A stretch of 64,000 nt of DNA from Glycocaulis sp051859565 (GCF_051859565.1 NZ_JBHYFK010000003.1:1-64000); one strand, 5' to 3'. Counted from the first letter of the stretch, positions 16,385 to 25,443 are shown. The notes: generated from the sequence alone by a model not told the origin. Numbers and translations: made by a program.

Positions 16385-17176
16385 TCAGCCGAAGCGGGAG
16401 AAGTCTGGCGCGCGGCGTTCGAGGAAGGCCGTGACCGCTTCCTTGAACTCCTCTGAGGCCAGCTGAGCGGCGAACTCTGCGCCTTCCTCGGCCATCAGCG
16501 TGTAGACGCTCTCCACGCCCTTGGTCATCAGCGCCTTGGACTTCTTCACCGCGTTGGGGGCTTTTGCCGCCAGCGCGTCAGCACGCTTCATCACTTCTGC
16601 TTCAAGATCGGCTGCCGGGAAGACGCCATTGACGAGGTTTTTCGCCTCGGCCCGGCGCGCGTCCCAGGTCTCGCCGAGCAGGAGAAGTTCTGACGCGACC
16701 ACCCGGCCCACAATGCCGGGCAGGACCGCGCTGGAGCCAAACTCTGGCACCAGTGCCAGATCCACAAACGGTGTCTTGAACGTCGCCCTGTCGGACGCAT
16801 AAGCGAGGTCACAATGCAGGAGCAGGGTAACGCCAATGCCGATGGCCAGCCCGTCCACGCAAGCAATGACCGGCTTTGTGGCGCCGAGCAGAGCGCGCAT
16901 GAAGCGCTCCACGGGCGGCATGTCGCCCCCGCCAATCGTGGGAGGGGCCTCCATGAAGTCCATCAGATCATTGCCGGCGGTGAAGACGCCATCGGTTCCG
17001 GCGATGACCACCACGCGGATGGCCTTGTCCGTCTCCGCCGTCTCCAGCCCTTGCGCCATGGCGGTGTACATGGCGCGCGTGATGGCGTTCTTCTTGCCCG
17101 CCCGGTTGAAGCGGATGACCCGGACCGCACCGCGATCCTCAATCAGAATGTCGGCAAAACCTGCTGGAGCATTCAT
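16385..17176 (-). CDS. Enoyl-CoA hydratase/isomerase family protein
   Basis: This 263-residue crotonase-fold protein has the oxyanion-hole segments DGVFTAGNDLMDF (about residues 64-76) and CVDGLAIGIGVTLLLHCDL (about 109-127), and an acidic position in LVPEFGSSAVLP. It would hydrate or isomerise enoyl-CoA esters in fatty acid or related acyl-CoA breakdown. It lies 15 bases downstream of an acyl-CoA dehydrogenase gene and is likely co-transcribed with it. Confidence 0.9.
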   Translation of the reverse strand: MNAPAGFADILIEDRGAVRVIRFNRAGKKNAITRAMYTAMAQGLETAETDKAIRVVVIAGTDGVFTAGNDLMDFMEAPPTIGGGDMPPVERFMRALLGATKPVIACVDGLAIGIGVTLLLHCDLAYASDRATFKTPFVDLALVPEFGSSAVLPGIVGRVVASELLLLGETWDARRAEAKNLVNGVFPAADLEAEVMKRADALAAKAPNAVKKSKALMTKGVESVYTLMAEEGAEFAAQLASEEFKEAVTAFLERRAPDFSRFG

Positions 17177-17191
17177 GGAGCGATCCTCACC

Positions 17192-18409
17192 CTACGCTTC
17201 GTTGAGCCAGCGCTTCATTTCGAGGCGGGCGATGGTGCGCTCGTGCACCTCATCCGGCCCGTCCGCGATGCGCAGCGTGCGGATGCCGGCATAGGAGGAG
17301 GCGAGCGGGAAATCATCGCTGACCCCGCCGCCGCCATGGGCCTGAATGGCATCATCGATGACTTTGAGTGCCATGATGGGCGCGGCCACCTTGATCATGG
17401 CGATCTCGCCGCGCGCGGCCTTGTTGCCGACGGTGTCCATCATCCACGCGGCCTTCAGCGTCAGGAGGCGCGAGGTCTCGATATCGATGCGCGCGCGGGC
17501 AATGCGGTGCTCCCAGATGGAGTGCTTGATGACCGGCTTGCCAAAGGCGGTGCGGCTCATCGCGCGTTTCACCATCAGCTCCAGGGCGCGCTCTGCCGCG
17601 CCGATCGTGCGCATGCAGTGGTGGATGCGGCCCGGCCCGAGACGGCCTTGCGCGATTTCAAAGCCTCTGCCTTCGCCCAGCAGGATATTGCTGGCAGGCA
17701 CGCGCACGTCTTTCAGCTCGACTTCCATATGGCCGTGCGGGGCATCGTCATAGCCAAACACCGGCAAATGGCGCAGCACCTTGACGCCCTTGGCGTCGGC
17801 AGGAACCAGGATCATGGATTGCTGCTGGTGCAGCTCGGCATCCGGGTCGGTCTTGCCCATGACGATATAGACCGCGCAACGCGGATCACCGGCGCCAGAG
17901 CTCCACCATTTGCGGCCATTGATGACGTATTCATCGCCATCGCGCTTGATCGAGCATTCGATATTGGTCGCGTCGGAGGAGGCGACGGCAGGCTCGGTCA
18001 TCAGGAAGGCGGAGCGGATCTCGCCAGCCAGAAGCGGCTTCAGCCATTTCTCCTGATGCTCTTTCGTGCCGTAGCGCGAAAGCACTTCCATATTGCCGGT
18101 ATCGGGCGCGGAGCAGTTGAACACCTCGCTCGCCCAGACCACCCGGCCCATTTCCTCCGCCAGCGGCGCATAGTCCGCATTGGAAAGCCCGGCGCCGTGC
18201 TTTTCGTCCGGGTGGAAGAGATTCCACAAGCCTTGCGCCTTCGCCTTGGCTTTCAGCTCCTCGATGATGGGCAGGACCTGCCAGCGATTGGTGCCAAACC
18301 CGGCCAGCTGGTCATGATAGGTCTTCTCGTTCGGATAGACGTGCTCATCCATGAAGGCGCGCACGCGAGCCAGATAGTCCTTGCAGCGGGCCGAGTATTC
18401 AAAATTCAT
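17192..18409 (-). CDS. Acyl-CoA dehydrogenase
   Basis: The 405-residue flavoprotein matches acyl-CoA dehydrogenases of the ACAD10/11-like group. Seen are AFLMTEPAVASSDATNI (FAD-binding loop), NGRKWWSSGAGDPRC, GPGRIHHCMRTIGAAERALE and the C-terminal IADGPDEVHERTIARLE. It introduces the 2,3-double bond in acyl-CoA and passes electrons to ETF. With the downstream hydratase it forms a two-step oxidation module; it is divergent from the TauE-type exporter. Confidence 0.92.
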   Translation of the reverse strand: MNFEYSARCKDYLARVRAFMDEHVYPNEKTYHDQLAGFGTNRWQVLPIIEELKAKAKAQGLWNLFHPDEKHGAGLSNADYAPLAEEMGRVVWASEVFNCSAPDTGNMEVLSRYGTKEHQEKWLKPLLAGEIRSAFLMTEPAVASSDATNIECSIKRDGDEYVINGRKWWSSGAGDPRCAVYIVMGKTDPDAELHQQQSMILVPADAKGVKVLRHLPVFGYDDAPHGHMEVELKDVRVPASNILLGEGRGFEIAQGRLGPGRIHHCMRTIGAAERALELMVKRAMSRTAFGKPVIKHSIWEHRIARARIDIETSRLLTLKAAWMMDTVGNKAARGEIAMIKVAAPIMALKVIDDAIQAHGGGGVSDDFPLASSYAGIRTLRIADGPDEVHERTIARLEMKRWLNEA

Positions 18410-18510
18410 CTTGGGTGTCCTCCCTCGCGGTTTTCGCGTGCGCCCGGTCCGGGCCAGTTTCGTTTGTCCGGACTATCATGGCACTTCCTGCCGGTGATTC
18501 CATCTGTGAC

Positions 18511-19254
18511 ATGACATCCATCATCATACTTTTTGCGGTGCTGGCGACGGCCTTCCTGTCGGCCGTGTTTGGTATGGCGGGCGGATTGATCCTGATGGGC
18601 GTCCTGGCAGCCCTCCTGCCCGTGCCGGCGGCGATGGTAATGCATGGTGCGGTGCAGAGCGTGTCCAATGGCTGGCGGGCCGTGCTCCTGCGCCGCTACA
18701 TATTGTGGAAGTCGATAGGCTGGTATCTGATCGGGTCGGCTGGCGTCGCGCTCATCCTCCTCAGTTTCACGTTCATCCTGCCGCGCCCCTGGCTTTTCAT
18801 CGTGCTGGGTCTCGTGCCGCTGATTGTCTGGGTGCCGAGATCGGTGTTTGCGCTGGATGCAACAAAGCCGGGGCAGGGCATTGCCTGCGGGGTCAGCGTG
18901 ACCGGCCTTAACGTGATCGCGGGCGTATCCGGGCCGCTGCTCGATACTTTCTACCAGAATGTGGAGGCCGACCGGCGCTCAATCGTCGCCACCAAGGCCG
19001 CCACGCAAGTTGCCGCGCACGGGGTGAAGATCGCCTACTATATCGCTCCGGCGCTGGCCGCGGGCGAAGGCGGGTCGTTCTGGCTCATCGCCGCCGCCAT
19101 ACCGCTCTCGGTGATCGGGACGACGCTGGGTGCAAAGATGCTCGACCGGATGAGCGAGGACGTGTTCCGGCGCTGGACCAAACGTCTCGTGACGGGGATA
19201 GGCGCGTACTACTTGGTGCAAGGGCTGTGGCTGCTCAATGGAGGGACGGGATGA
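18511..19254 (+). CDS. TauE/SafE-family sulfite/anion exporter
   Basis: The 247-residue membrane protein has about seven to eight hydrophobic helices and the family features AVFGMAGGLILMGVLAAL near the N-terminus and a second related half with NVIAGVSGPLLDTFYQNV. TauE/SafE proteins export sulfite, sulfoacetate or other anions; the substrate here is unknown. I chose the ATG at 18511, where the first membrane helix begins; in-frame starts at 18478 and earlier would add a hydrophilic extension. Its stop overlaps the next gene as ATGA. Confidence 0.82.
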   Translation: MTSIIILFAVLATAFLSAVFGMAGGLILMGVLAALLPVPAAMVMHGAVQSVSNGWRAVLLRRYILWKSIGWYLIGSAGVALILLSFTFILPRPWLFIVLGLVPLIVWVPRSVFALDATKPGQGIACGVSVTGLNVIAGVSGPLLDTFYQNVEADRRSIVATKAATQVAAHGVKIAYYIAPALAAGEGGSFWLIAAAIPLSVIGTTLGAKMLDRMSEDVFRRWTKRLVTGIGAYYLVQGLWLLNGGTG

Positions 19255-19844
19255 GGCTGGAACCCATGGTGCTGGATAACGCCTTCGTGCGCCTTGAGCC
19301 GCTGGATGATTCACACCGGGAGGAGATGCGCCTCCTCGCCCGCGAGCCGGAGCTGTGGGAATGGACCAGCGTGCGCGGTGATGGTCCGGGCTTTGATGCC
19401 TGGTTTGACCCGTTGCGCGCAGGTCAGCCCGGCAACCGCCAGTTCGGCCATGCGGTGAGGATACGCCAGACTGGCGAGCTGGCCGGGCACACCTCGTTCG
19501 TTGCTATCGAGCCCGACCATGCCCGCGTGGAGGTCGGCTGGACCTGGTATGGCGCGCCCTGGCGGGGCGGGTTTGTGAACCCGGCCTGCAAGCGTCTCAT
19601 GCTGGGCCGGGCGTTTGAGGCCGGCGCGCAGCGCGTGGAGCTGAAAACCCATCACCTGAACCAGCGCAGTCAGCGCGCCATGCTGCGTATGGGCGCCGTG
19701 CAGGAAGGCACGCTGCGCAGCCATATGGTGACCTGGCGCGGTGACCGGCGCGATACCGTGTACTTCTCTGTCTTGCCCCATGAATGGCCTGCCGTGCGCG
19801 AGGGGCTGGAGCGCCGCCTGCAGGCATTTGCCCCGGCGGCTTGA
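19251..19844 (+). CDS. GNAT-family N-acetyltransferase (RimJ/RimL-like)
   Basis: This 197-residue protein resembles RimJ/RimL-type acetyltransferases acting on alpha-amino groups or small molecules. It has the N-terminal VRLEPLDDSHREEM, the VEVGWTWYGAPWRG strand-loop, and the ELKTHHLNQRSQRAMLRMG segment with the acetyl-CoA-binding helix. Start at 19251 overlaps the exporter stop by 4 bases. The substrate is unknown. Confidence 0.87.
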   Translation: MRLEPMVLDNAFVRLEPLDDSHREEMRLLAREPELWEWTSVRGDGPGFDAWFDPLRAGQPGNRQFGHAVRIRQTGELAGHTSFVAIEPDHARVEVGWTWYGAPWRGGFVNPACKRLMLGRAFEAGAQRVELKTHHLNQRSQRAMLRMGAVQEGTLRSHMVTWRGDRRDTVYFSVLPHEWPAVREGLERRLQAFAPAA

Positions 19845-19876
19845 CCGGCCCGCCCCCAGACCCGACTTTCCCGCCC

Positions 19877-21721
19877 ATGGCCATTATCCGCCGACTCACC
19901 CCTGAAACCGTCAATCGCATCGCCGCTGGCGAGGTGGTCGAGCGCCCCGCCTCGGCCCTGAAAGAGCTGGTGGAAAATGCGCTGGATGCTGGTGCCACGC
20001 GCATTGATGTGCGCGCAGAGCAGGGCGGGCTGACCCGGCTGATCGTGGAAGATGATGGTCACGGCATGGACCGTGACAGCCTCGCCCTGTCGGTGGAGCG
20101 TCATGCCACCTCCAAACTGCCCGTGGGCGCCGATGGGGCGGATGATCTTCTCAACATCGCCTCCATGGGCTTCCGGGGCGAGGCCTTGCCCTCCATCGGG
20201 TCGGTCGCGCGGTTGTCGATCACCACGCAAGGCCCCTCTGGCGATTGCTGGGCGCTGGAGGTGGAAGGCGGCAAGACCGGCGAGCCACGTCCCGCCCCGC
20301 CGCTGGGGCGCACCGGCACGCGCATTGAAGTGCGCGATCTTTTCTACGCTACCCCTGCGCGCCTGAAATTTCTCAAATCCGAGCGCGCCGAGAGCATGGC
20401 CATCACTGACGTGATGAAGCGTCTGGCGCTCGCCAGAGCCGATGTCGGCTTCTTCCTCACCCTTGATGGCCGCTCGCGCCTCGCCCTGCAGGCACCGGGC
20501 ATGGTGGACACGCCCGAAGCGCGCCGTACCCGCCTCACCGCCCTGCTGGATAGAGACTTTGCCGAGAATGCGCTGGCCATTGATACGGTGCGCGAGGGCG
20601 TGAGCGTGACCGGCTGGGCCAGCCTTCCCACCTATAACCGGGGCACGAACCAGCACCAGTTCCTGTTCGTGAACGGCCGGCCGGTGCGCGACAAGCTGCT
20701 GGTAGGGGCGGTGCGAGGTGCCTATCAGGACTTCCTCGCCCGCGACCGGCATCCGGTGGTGGCGCTCTATGTCGATCTGCCGACCGATGAGGTGGATGTG
20801 AACGTCCACCCCGCCAAGGCGGAGGTGCGCTTTCGCGATTCCGGCCTCGTGCGCGGGCTGATTGTCGGCGCGCTGCGCCATGCGCTGGCAGGGGCAGGCC
20901 ACCGTGCCTCGACCAGTGTCGCCTCCGCCACGCTTGGAAGACTGCAGCCACAGAGCGCGCCCACAGGCTCGCTCTGGGCGCCGTCGCGAGCCGAATACGG
21001 CGCGCGGGTATCACCCGCCTATGAGGCGTCTCTGGCCGAGCGTGCTGCCCACGATTTCGATGCCGGATTGCCGCGCGCCGAACCCTCCGGCCTTGCCTAC
21101 GCTGCGAGGGTAGAGGCGGAGCCTGCCCGTGAGCTGGAAGACTTTCCGCTGGGTGCGGCGCGCGCGCAGCTGCACGAGACCTATGTGATCGCGCAGACGG
21201 CGGACGGGCTGGTCATCGTCGATCAGCACGCCGCCCATGAGCGCCTCGTCTATGAGCGGATGAAGGCGGCTCTCAGCACCACCGGCGTCGCCCGGCAGGC
21301 GCTTCTGGTGCCGGAGATCGTCGAGATGGACGAGGGCGAGGCGCGCCGCGTGCTCGACCGGGCAGAGGAACTCGCCGAGCTTGGCCTTGTCATCGAACCC
21401 TTCGGCCCCGGCGCGATTGCGGTGAGGGAGACGCCCGCGCTTCTCAAACGCCTCAATGTGCAGGGCCTGATCCGCGATCTCGCCGACGAGATCGCCGAAT
21501 ATGACGAGGCGCTGTCACTCAAAGAGAAGCTGGAGGAAGTGGTCGGCACCATGGCCTGTCATGGCTCGGTGCGAGCGGGCCGCCGCCTGACGGGCGAGGA
21601 GATGAACGCGCTCCTGCGCGAGATGGAAGCCACGCCCCATTCCGGCCAGTGCAATCATGGCCGGCCCACCTATGTGGAGCTGAAGCTGTCTGATATTGAG
21701 CGGCTATTCGGGCGGAAGTGA
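19877..21721 (+). CDS. mutL: DNA mismatch repair protein MutL
   Basis: MutL couples mismatch recognition by MutS to strand incision and repair. The N-terminal GHKL ATPase has KELVENALDAGAT, DDGHGM and SMGFRGEAL. The C-terminal domain carries DQHAAHERLVYE, the DQHA-x2-E-x4-E endonuclease motif, plus MACHGSVRAG and CNHGRPT zinc-associated motifs, so this MutL should nick DNA itself, as expected in a lineage without MutH. The ATG at 19877 begins the standard MAIIRRLTPETVNRIAAGEV N-terminus; the product is 614 residues. Confidence 0.96.
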   Translation: MAIIRRLTPETVNRIAAGEVVERPASALKELVENALDAGATRIDVRAEQGGLTRLIVEDDGHGMDRDSLALSVERHATSKLPVGADGADDLLNIASMGFRGEALPSIGSVARLSITTQGPSGDCWALEVEGGKTGEPRPAPPLGRTGTRIEVRDLFYATPARLKFLKSERAESMAITDVMKRLALARADVGFFLTLDGRSRLALQAPGMVDTPEARRTRLTALLDRDFAENALAIDTVREGVSVTGWASLPTYNRGTNQHQFLFVNGRPVRDKLLVGAVRGAYQDFLARDRHPVVALYVDLPTDEVDVNVHPAKAEVRFRDSGLVRGLIVGALRHALAGAGHRASTSVASATLGRLQPQSAPTGSLWAPSRAEYGARVSPAYEASLAERAAHDFDAGLPRAEPSGLAYAARVEAEPARELEDFPLGAARAQLHETYVIAQTADGLVIVDQHAAHERLVYERMKAALSTTGVARQALLVPEIVEMDEGEARRVLDRAEELAELGLVIEPFGPGAIAVRETPALLKRLNVQGLIRDLADEIAEYDEALSLKEKLEEVVGTMACHGSVRAGRRLTGEEMNALLREMEATPHSGQCNHGRPTYVELKLSDIERLFGRK

Positions 21722-21724
21722 GGG

Positions 21725-22006
21725 TCAGGCCACCGCTCTCACGTCCAGCTTTACGCTGAGCCCCGCCGCGCTGGCGGCATTGACCAGTGCGTCCAGCGCG
21801 AAAACCTGCACCTTGCCACGCATCAGATCAGACACGCGGGGCTGTGTGACGCCCATGCGCTTGGCCGCTTCGGTCTGCGTCCAGCCCATTGCCTCGATAT
21901 GGGATTTGAGCGCGATCATCAGCTCGGAGCGCAGCTTCATGTTCTCCGCTTCGCCGGGTGTGCTCTCGATGGCGTCCCAGATGCTGTCAAAACGATGTTC
22001 GCTCAT
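21725..22006 (-). CDS. HigA-type antitoxin, XRE helix-turn-helix
   Basis: The 93-residue protein has a helix-turn-helix (GWTQTEAAKRMGVTQPRVSD, about residues 39-58) and ends LSVKLDVRAVA, like HigA antitoxins of the XRE family. It overlaps the upstream toxin gene by 4 bases (ATGA), the toxin-first order typical of higBA. It is expected to neutralise the toxin and repress the operon through the palindrome at 22348-22367. Confidence 0.87.
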   Translation of the reverse strand: MSEHRFDSIWDAIESTPGEAENMKLRSELMIALKSHIEAMGWTQTEAAKRMGVTQPRVSDLMRGKVQVFALDALVNAASAAGLSVKLDVRAVA

Positions 22007-22332
22007 GGTCTCTGCTCGTTGATGAGGGCTTTGTAGCGGCGGGCTGCAAGTTCGATATCGGTTTTCGCGGTGCGTTGGGTCTTCTTCTGGAAGCAGTGAA
22101 GGATGTGAACCGCGTCAGCGAGCCTGGCCAGATAGATCACCCGGAATGCGCCGGTTTCATCGCGGACCCGTATCTCCCTGACGCCTTGTCCGATGGCTAC
22201 CATCGGTTTCCAGTCATCCGGGTCCAGTCCGCGTTGAACCCTGTCGATCTGGTGGCCCGCCTCCCGGCGCGCACCTTCCGGGAAGTCCCGAAGGTCGTTC
22301 AGCGCGCTGCCATGGAACGCGACCTGTTTCAT
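22003..22332 (-). CDS. RelE/HigB-type toxin (Gp49-like)
   Basis: The 109-residue protein resembles phage-derived Gp49-like/HigB toxins of the RelE superfamily, which cleave mRNA on the ribosome. Features are MKQVAFHGSALNDLRDFP at the N-terminus, VREIRVRDETGAFRVIYLA and HCFQKKTQRT near the C-terminus. I chose the ATG at 22332; a TTG three codons upstream would also be in frame. It is the first gene of a toxin-antitoxin pair. Confidence 0.87.
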   Translation of the reverse strand: MKQVAFHGSALNDLRDFPEGARREAGHQIDRVQRGLDPDDWKPMVAIGQGVREIRVRDETGAFRVIYLARLADAVHILHCFQKKTQRTAKTDIELAARRYKALINEQRP

Positions 22333-22347
22333 GCTATCCAAACCCGA

Positions 22348-22367
22348 TTATACATAATTTTGTATAA
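22348..22367. promoter_or_regulatory. Perfect palindrome, likely operator of the toxin-antitoxin operon
   Basis: TTATACA (22348-22354) and TGTATAA (22361-22367) form a perfect 7-base inverted repeat separated by six A/T-rich bases. It ends 16 bases before the toxin start and contains TATACA/TATAAT-like hexamers, so the antitoxin could cover the promoter when bound. It also lies directly next to the rsmD stop codon. Confidence 0.7.
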
Positions 22368-22368
22368 C

Positions 22369-22935
22369 TCACAAGCTGCCCCTCTTCAAATACACCACCC
22401 TTGCTGCGCCATATTCGCCTTCGTCTAGACGTTCCCAGCCGGGTGTTTCGGGCGTCTCGTCGATGCCCACTTCCAGAACGGCGATTGCTCCAGGGCTGAG
22501 CCAGCCGCCATCCAGAAGGCGGGAGAGAGCGAGCTCGCCAAGGCCCTTGCCATAGGGCGGATCGAGGAAAACGAGATCAAACGGCGCGCCGAGATTGGCC
22601 GGTTTCGGCCCCATGGCGGTGGCATCGCGCCGGTGCAGGCGGGTCGTCGCCCATAGCTGCAGCGCCTCGACATTGTCGCGGATCGCGCCTCTGGCGCCGG
22701 CATCGGTCTCGACAAAGAGGCAGAAGGCCGCGCCCCGGCTCATGGCTTCAAAGCCCAGCGCGCCGGAGCCCGCAAACAGGTCGATCACGCGCTTTTCCGC
22801 CAGCCCGTCTGACCAGCTGGCATGGGCCAGCTTGTTGAAAATGCTTTCGCGGGTGCGGTCGGCGGTAGGGCGGGTATTGCGGCCCTTGGGCGCGCTGAGC
22901 GCGCGGCCCTTATGGCTTCCGGCGATGATGCGCAT
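22369..22935 (-). CDS. rsmD: 16S rRNA (guanine966-N2)-methyltransferase RsmD
   Basis: RsmD methylates G966 of 16S rRNA on the assembling small subunit. The 188-residue protein starts MRIIAGSHKGRALSAPKG, has NIxRPT-like RNTRPTADRTRESIFN, the SAM motif DLFAGSGALGFEAMSRGA and the catalytic LDPPYGKG. It overlaps the 3' end of the upstream pseudouridine synthase gene by 26 bases and probably is translated from the same message. Confidence 0.95.
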   Translation of the reverse strand: MRIIAGSHKGRALSAPKGRNTRPTADRTRESIFNKLAHASWSDGLAEKRVIDLFAGSGALGFEAMSRGAAFCLFVETDAGARGAIRDNVEALQLWATTRLHRRDATAMGPKPANLGAPFDLVFLDPPYGKGLGELALSRLLDGGWLSPGAIAVLEVGIDETPETPGWERLDEGEYGAARVVYLKRGSL

Positions 22936-23875
22936 CGGGCTTTCGGGCCTTGTTGTCGGGGCGCTTGCCGGGGCCGGGTTTGCCGCGTGGTGCGCCGGGC
23001 GAGGGGCGTGACGGTCCCTTGCCTGCCGGCGCAGGCGGGCGTGGGCGTTCGGGCTTGGAGACCGCCCTGCCGGTCATGTCGGCCTCGCGTGCGCCCTCCT
23101 TCATCGGATAGCCGTCGCCATCGAGGGGGTAGAGCTTGCCGAGCTGTTCGCGCAGGACCGAACGGCGGATTTCTTCGGTCTTGCCTTTTTCCAGCGCGCC
23201 AAGCTGGAACGGGCCGTAAGCGGTGCGCAGCAGCCGGTTCACGGTCAGACCGACCGCAGAGAGGACCTTCCTCACTTCGCGGTTCTTGCCCTCTTTCAGG
23301 CCCACGGTCAGCCAGGTGTTGGAGCCGGTGCGCCGGTCCACCACCACCTCGATGGGGCCGTATTTCACGCCCTCGACACTGATGCCCTTTTTCAGCTTCT
23401 CGATGGCCTCTTCGGTGATGTCGCCATAGGCGCGCACGCGATAACGCCGGGTCCAGCCCGTTGAGGGCAGTTCCAGCACGCGCGCCAGCTCGCCATCATT
23501 GGTCAGCAACAAAAGGCCTTCCGAGGTGAGGTCCAGCCGGCCAATGGAAATGACGCGGCCGATTTCCTTCGGCAGGGACTGAAAGACGGTCTCGCGCCCC
23601 TGCGGGTCGGCATGGGTGGTGACCAAGCCATCGGGCTTGTGGTGACGCCACAGCCGGGTCGGCGGGCGCTCGGCGATGGGCTTGCCGTCCACGCGCACAT
23701 CATCGCCGGGGCCAACCTTCACCGCAGGCGTGCGCAGAATCTTGCCGTTCAGGCTCACCCGGCCGTCCTCGATCATGCGTTCGGCTTCACGGCGCGAGGC
23801 AACGCCGGCATGGGCGAGCACCTTGGCGATGCGTTCGCCGTCTTCAGCATTTTTGGGGGCAGGGGGCTTGGCCAA
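22910..23875 (-). CDS. Pseudouridine synthase, RsuA/RluB family
   Basis: The 321-residue protein has an N-terminal S4 RNA-binding domain (ERIAKVLAHAGVASRREAE, residues 14-32) and a catalytic domain with the active Asp in GRLDLTSEGLLLLTNDG. It is most like RluB, which makes pseudouridine 2605 in 23S rRNA. The C-terminal 50 residues are a Lys/Arg/Pro/Gly-rich tail, common in alphaproteobacterial homologues. The site is inferred from family only. Confidence 0.9.
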   Translation of the reverse strand: MAKPPAPKNAEDGERIAKVLAHAGVASRREAERMIEDGRVSLNGKILRTPAVKVGPGDDVRVDGKPIAERPPTRLWRHHKPDGLVTTHADPQGRETVFQSLPKEIGRVISIGRLDLTSEGLLLLTNDGELARVLELPSTGWTRRYRVRAYGDITEEAIEKLKKGISVEGVKYGPIEVVVDRRTGSNTWLTVGLKEGKNREVRKVLSAVGLTVNRLLRTAYGPFQLGALEKGKTEEIRRSVLREQLGKLYPLDGDGYPMKEGAREADMTGRAVSKPERPRPPAPAGKGPSRPSPGAPRGKPGPGKRPDNKARKPDAHHRRKP

Positions 23876-23913
23876 GGCTTGCGGGGTCTCCGGTGAAGGC
23901 TTAAGCGGCTCCC

Positions 23914-24378
23914 ATGAGCGATAGCCGCGACATACGCTTTATGGAACTAGCCTTGGGTCAGGCGCAAGCCGCTGCCTCTGCGGGCGAGGCACCAATTGGC
24001 GCGGCGATCGTCGATCCTTCGACGGATGAAGTGGTTGCGCTCGCCCATAATGCGCCGATTGCTGGTCATGATCCGAGCGCGCATGCCGAAATTCTCAGCC
24101 TGCGCCTGGCCGGCCAGAAGCTTGGCAATTACCGGCTGACGGGGCTGGAGATGTTCGTGACGCTGGAGCCGTGTGCCATGTGCGCAGGCGCGATCAGCCA
24201 CGCACGCATTGGCCGCCTCGTCTATGGCGCGTCAGACCCCAAGGGCGGGGCGATTGAGCACGGCCCGCGCTTCTTTGAGCAACCCACCTGCCACTGGCGG
24301 CCAGATGTGACCGGCGGAGTGCTGGCAGATCAGAGCGCGGCGCTTCTGAAAGGGTTTTTCAGGGCGAGGCGGGGGTAG
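23914..24378 (+). CDS. tadA: tRNA-specific adenosine deaminase TadA
   Basis: TadA converts A34 of tRNA-Arg(ACG) to inosine. The 154-residue protein has the zinc and proton-shuttle motif HAEIL (His57-type, Glu) and PCAMCAGAISHARI with the two zinc cysteines. Length and N-terminal MELALGQAQAAASAGEAPIGA fit the family. It is divergent from the pseudouridine synthase gene with 38 bases between. Confidence 0.95.
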   Translation: MSDSRDIRFMELALGQAQAAASAGEAPIGAAIVDPSTDEVVALAHNAPIAGHDPSAHAEILSLRLAGQKLGNYRLTGLEMFVTLEPCAMCAGAISHARIGRLVYGASDPKGGAIEHGPRFFEQPTCHWRPDVTGGVLADQSAALLKGFFRARRG

Positions 24379-24473
24379 GACTCTTTCCTTGTGCTCCGCA
24401 CATCCGTGCGTCGCTCCTCGCATAGGCTCGGGCGCGCGTTCGCGCTTGCGGGCCGCTTTGCAGCCCGAGAGTC

Positions 24474-24526
24474 CAAAGGCCGCCTGCGACTTTTCGCGGA
24501 ACATCGCAACGCGGATGCGTTGCGCA
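24474..24526. repeat. Dispersed repeat, second copy of family A
   Basis: These 53 bases match 5031-5083 with two differences. The whole gap between tadA and the M23 gene (24379-24534) shares further pieces with 4950-5083, including an inverted copy of the GACGCACGGATGTGCGGAGC segment. No gene is present in this gap. Confidence 0.75.
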
Positions 24527-24534
24527 ACCAAAAC

Positions 24535-25443
24535 CTAATAAGGCTCCGGATAATCGCCGTCCGGGTCGTCGCCGCGCGCAAGGCGTTCAAAGGATTCGAT
24601 CAGCGAGGTATAGGGCGGCACCGGCGTCAGGCGTATCTGATCGCCGATGAGCACGCTCTGGCGGATCTCGAAATGCAAATGGAAGGTCGTCGGTGTGGCA
24701 CCGAAATGGTTCCAGATCACGCCGATGCGCTCGCCGCGCGCGACAAGGTCGCCCGTGCTGACATCAAGGCGCGCCGGGTCGAGATGCAGGTAGAGATAGC
24801 TGGTGCCATCTTCGGCCAGCAGGGTGACGGTGTGACTGGAGATGCCGCTGATCACGCCATTGTCTGCCGCCACCGCCCAGAACCGGTCTTCATCGCCATA
24901 GGGGCTGCGCGGGCAGCGGGGCGGGCGAATATCCTGGCCCTGATGGCCGGTGCCGCCGGGACACATCGGCGTCGACCAGCCGCGCGTCTCGCAGAAATTG
25001 TCAAACCACGGATAGTCGTAATTCTCGGCCGCGCACTGGTTCCAGGGCGGGCTGGCATGAATGCCCCCCGGCCGCCAGAGCTGGGTATTGGCAAAGGCGC
25101 GCGGCACCTCCACCGGAAAGCGCATATGGGCCGAATAGACGGTTGCGGTCTCAACGCCGCTGCCCGACCCGGCAGGAAGCTCGCCGGCGGGCGTAAACAG
25201 CGGCTCATCGCCCAGCCAGTCCTGCAGGGCCGCCGGTTCCGGTTCGGGTTCCGGCTCAGGTTCCGGCTCTGGCTCTGGCTCAGGTTCGGGAATTTCTGGT
25301 TCTTCCGGCTCCAGCGTTTCGGTTTCCTCGGGCGGATCAACCGGGTCCGGCGCATCCTCCGGCGCAGACGGCCAGAAAATGGCGGTGATCAGCGCGCCCC
25401 CGCCGATAATGGCGGCCAGCGTATAATCGCGCGCGACGCTCAT
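24535..25443 (-). CDS. M23-type peptidase with Glu-Pro repeat linker
   Basis: The 302-residue protein has an N-terminal membrane anchor (about residues 8-24), a striking Glu-Pro dipeptide repeat (about 50-70) like the periplasm-spanning linker of TonB, and a LytM/M23 peptidase domain. Zinc-site pieces visible are GHQGQD (HxxxD) and TFHLHFEIR (HxH). It probably acts on peptidoglycan cross-bridges or as a structural LytM protein. It overlaps its upstream partner gene by 4 bases. Confidence 0.82.
   Translation of the reverse strand: MSVARDYTLAAIIGGGALITAIFWPSAPEDAPDPVDPPEETETLEPEEPEIPEPEPEPEPEPEPEPEPEPAALQDWLGDEPLFTPAGELPAGSGSGVETATVYSAHMRFPVEVPRAFANTQLWRPGGIHASPPWNQCAAENYDYPWFDNFCETRGWSTPMCPGGTGHQGQDIRPPRCPRSPYGDEDRFWAVAADNGVISGISSHTVTLLAEDGTSYLYLHLDPARLDVSTGDLVARGERIGVIWNHFGATPTTFHLHFEIRQSVLIGDQIRLTPVPPYTSLIESFERLARGDDPDGDYPEPY

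Noticed and set aside
16814..18514. Long open frame of 566 codons on the plus strand
   Set aside because: It runs antisense through the enoyl-CoA hydratase and acyl-CoA dehydrogenase genes and has no family features.
25220..25320. Possible CRISPR-like short repeats
   Set aside because: The repeated units are codons for Glu-Pro dipeptides inside the M23 peptidase gene, with no spacers.
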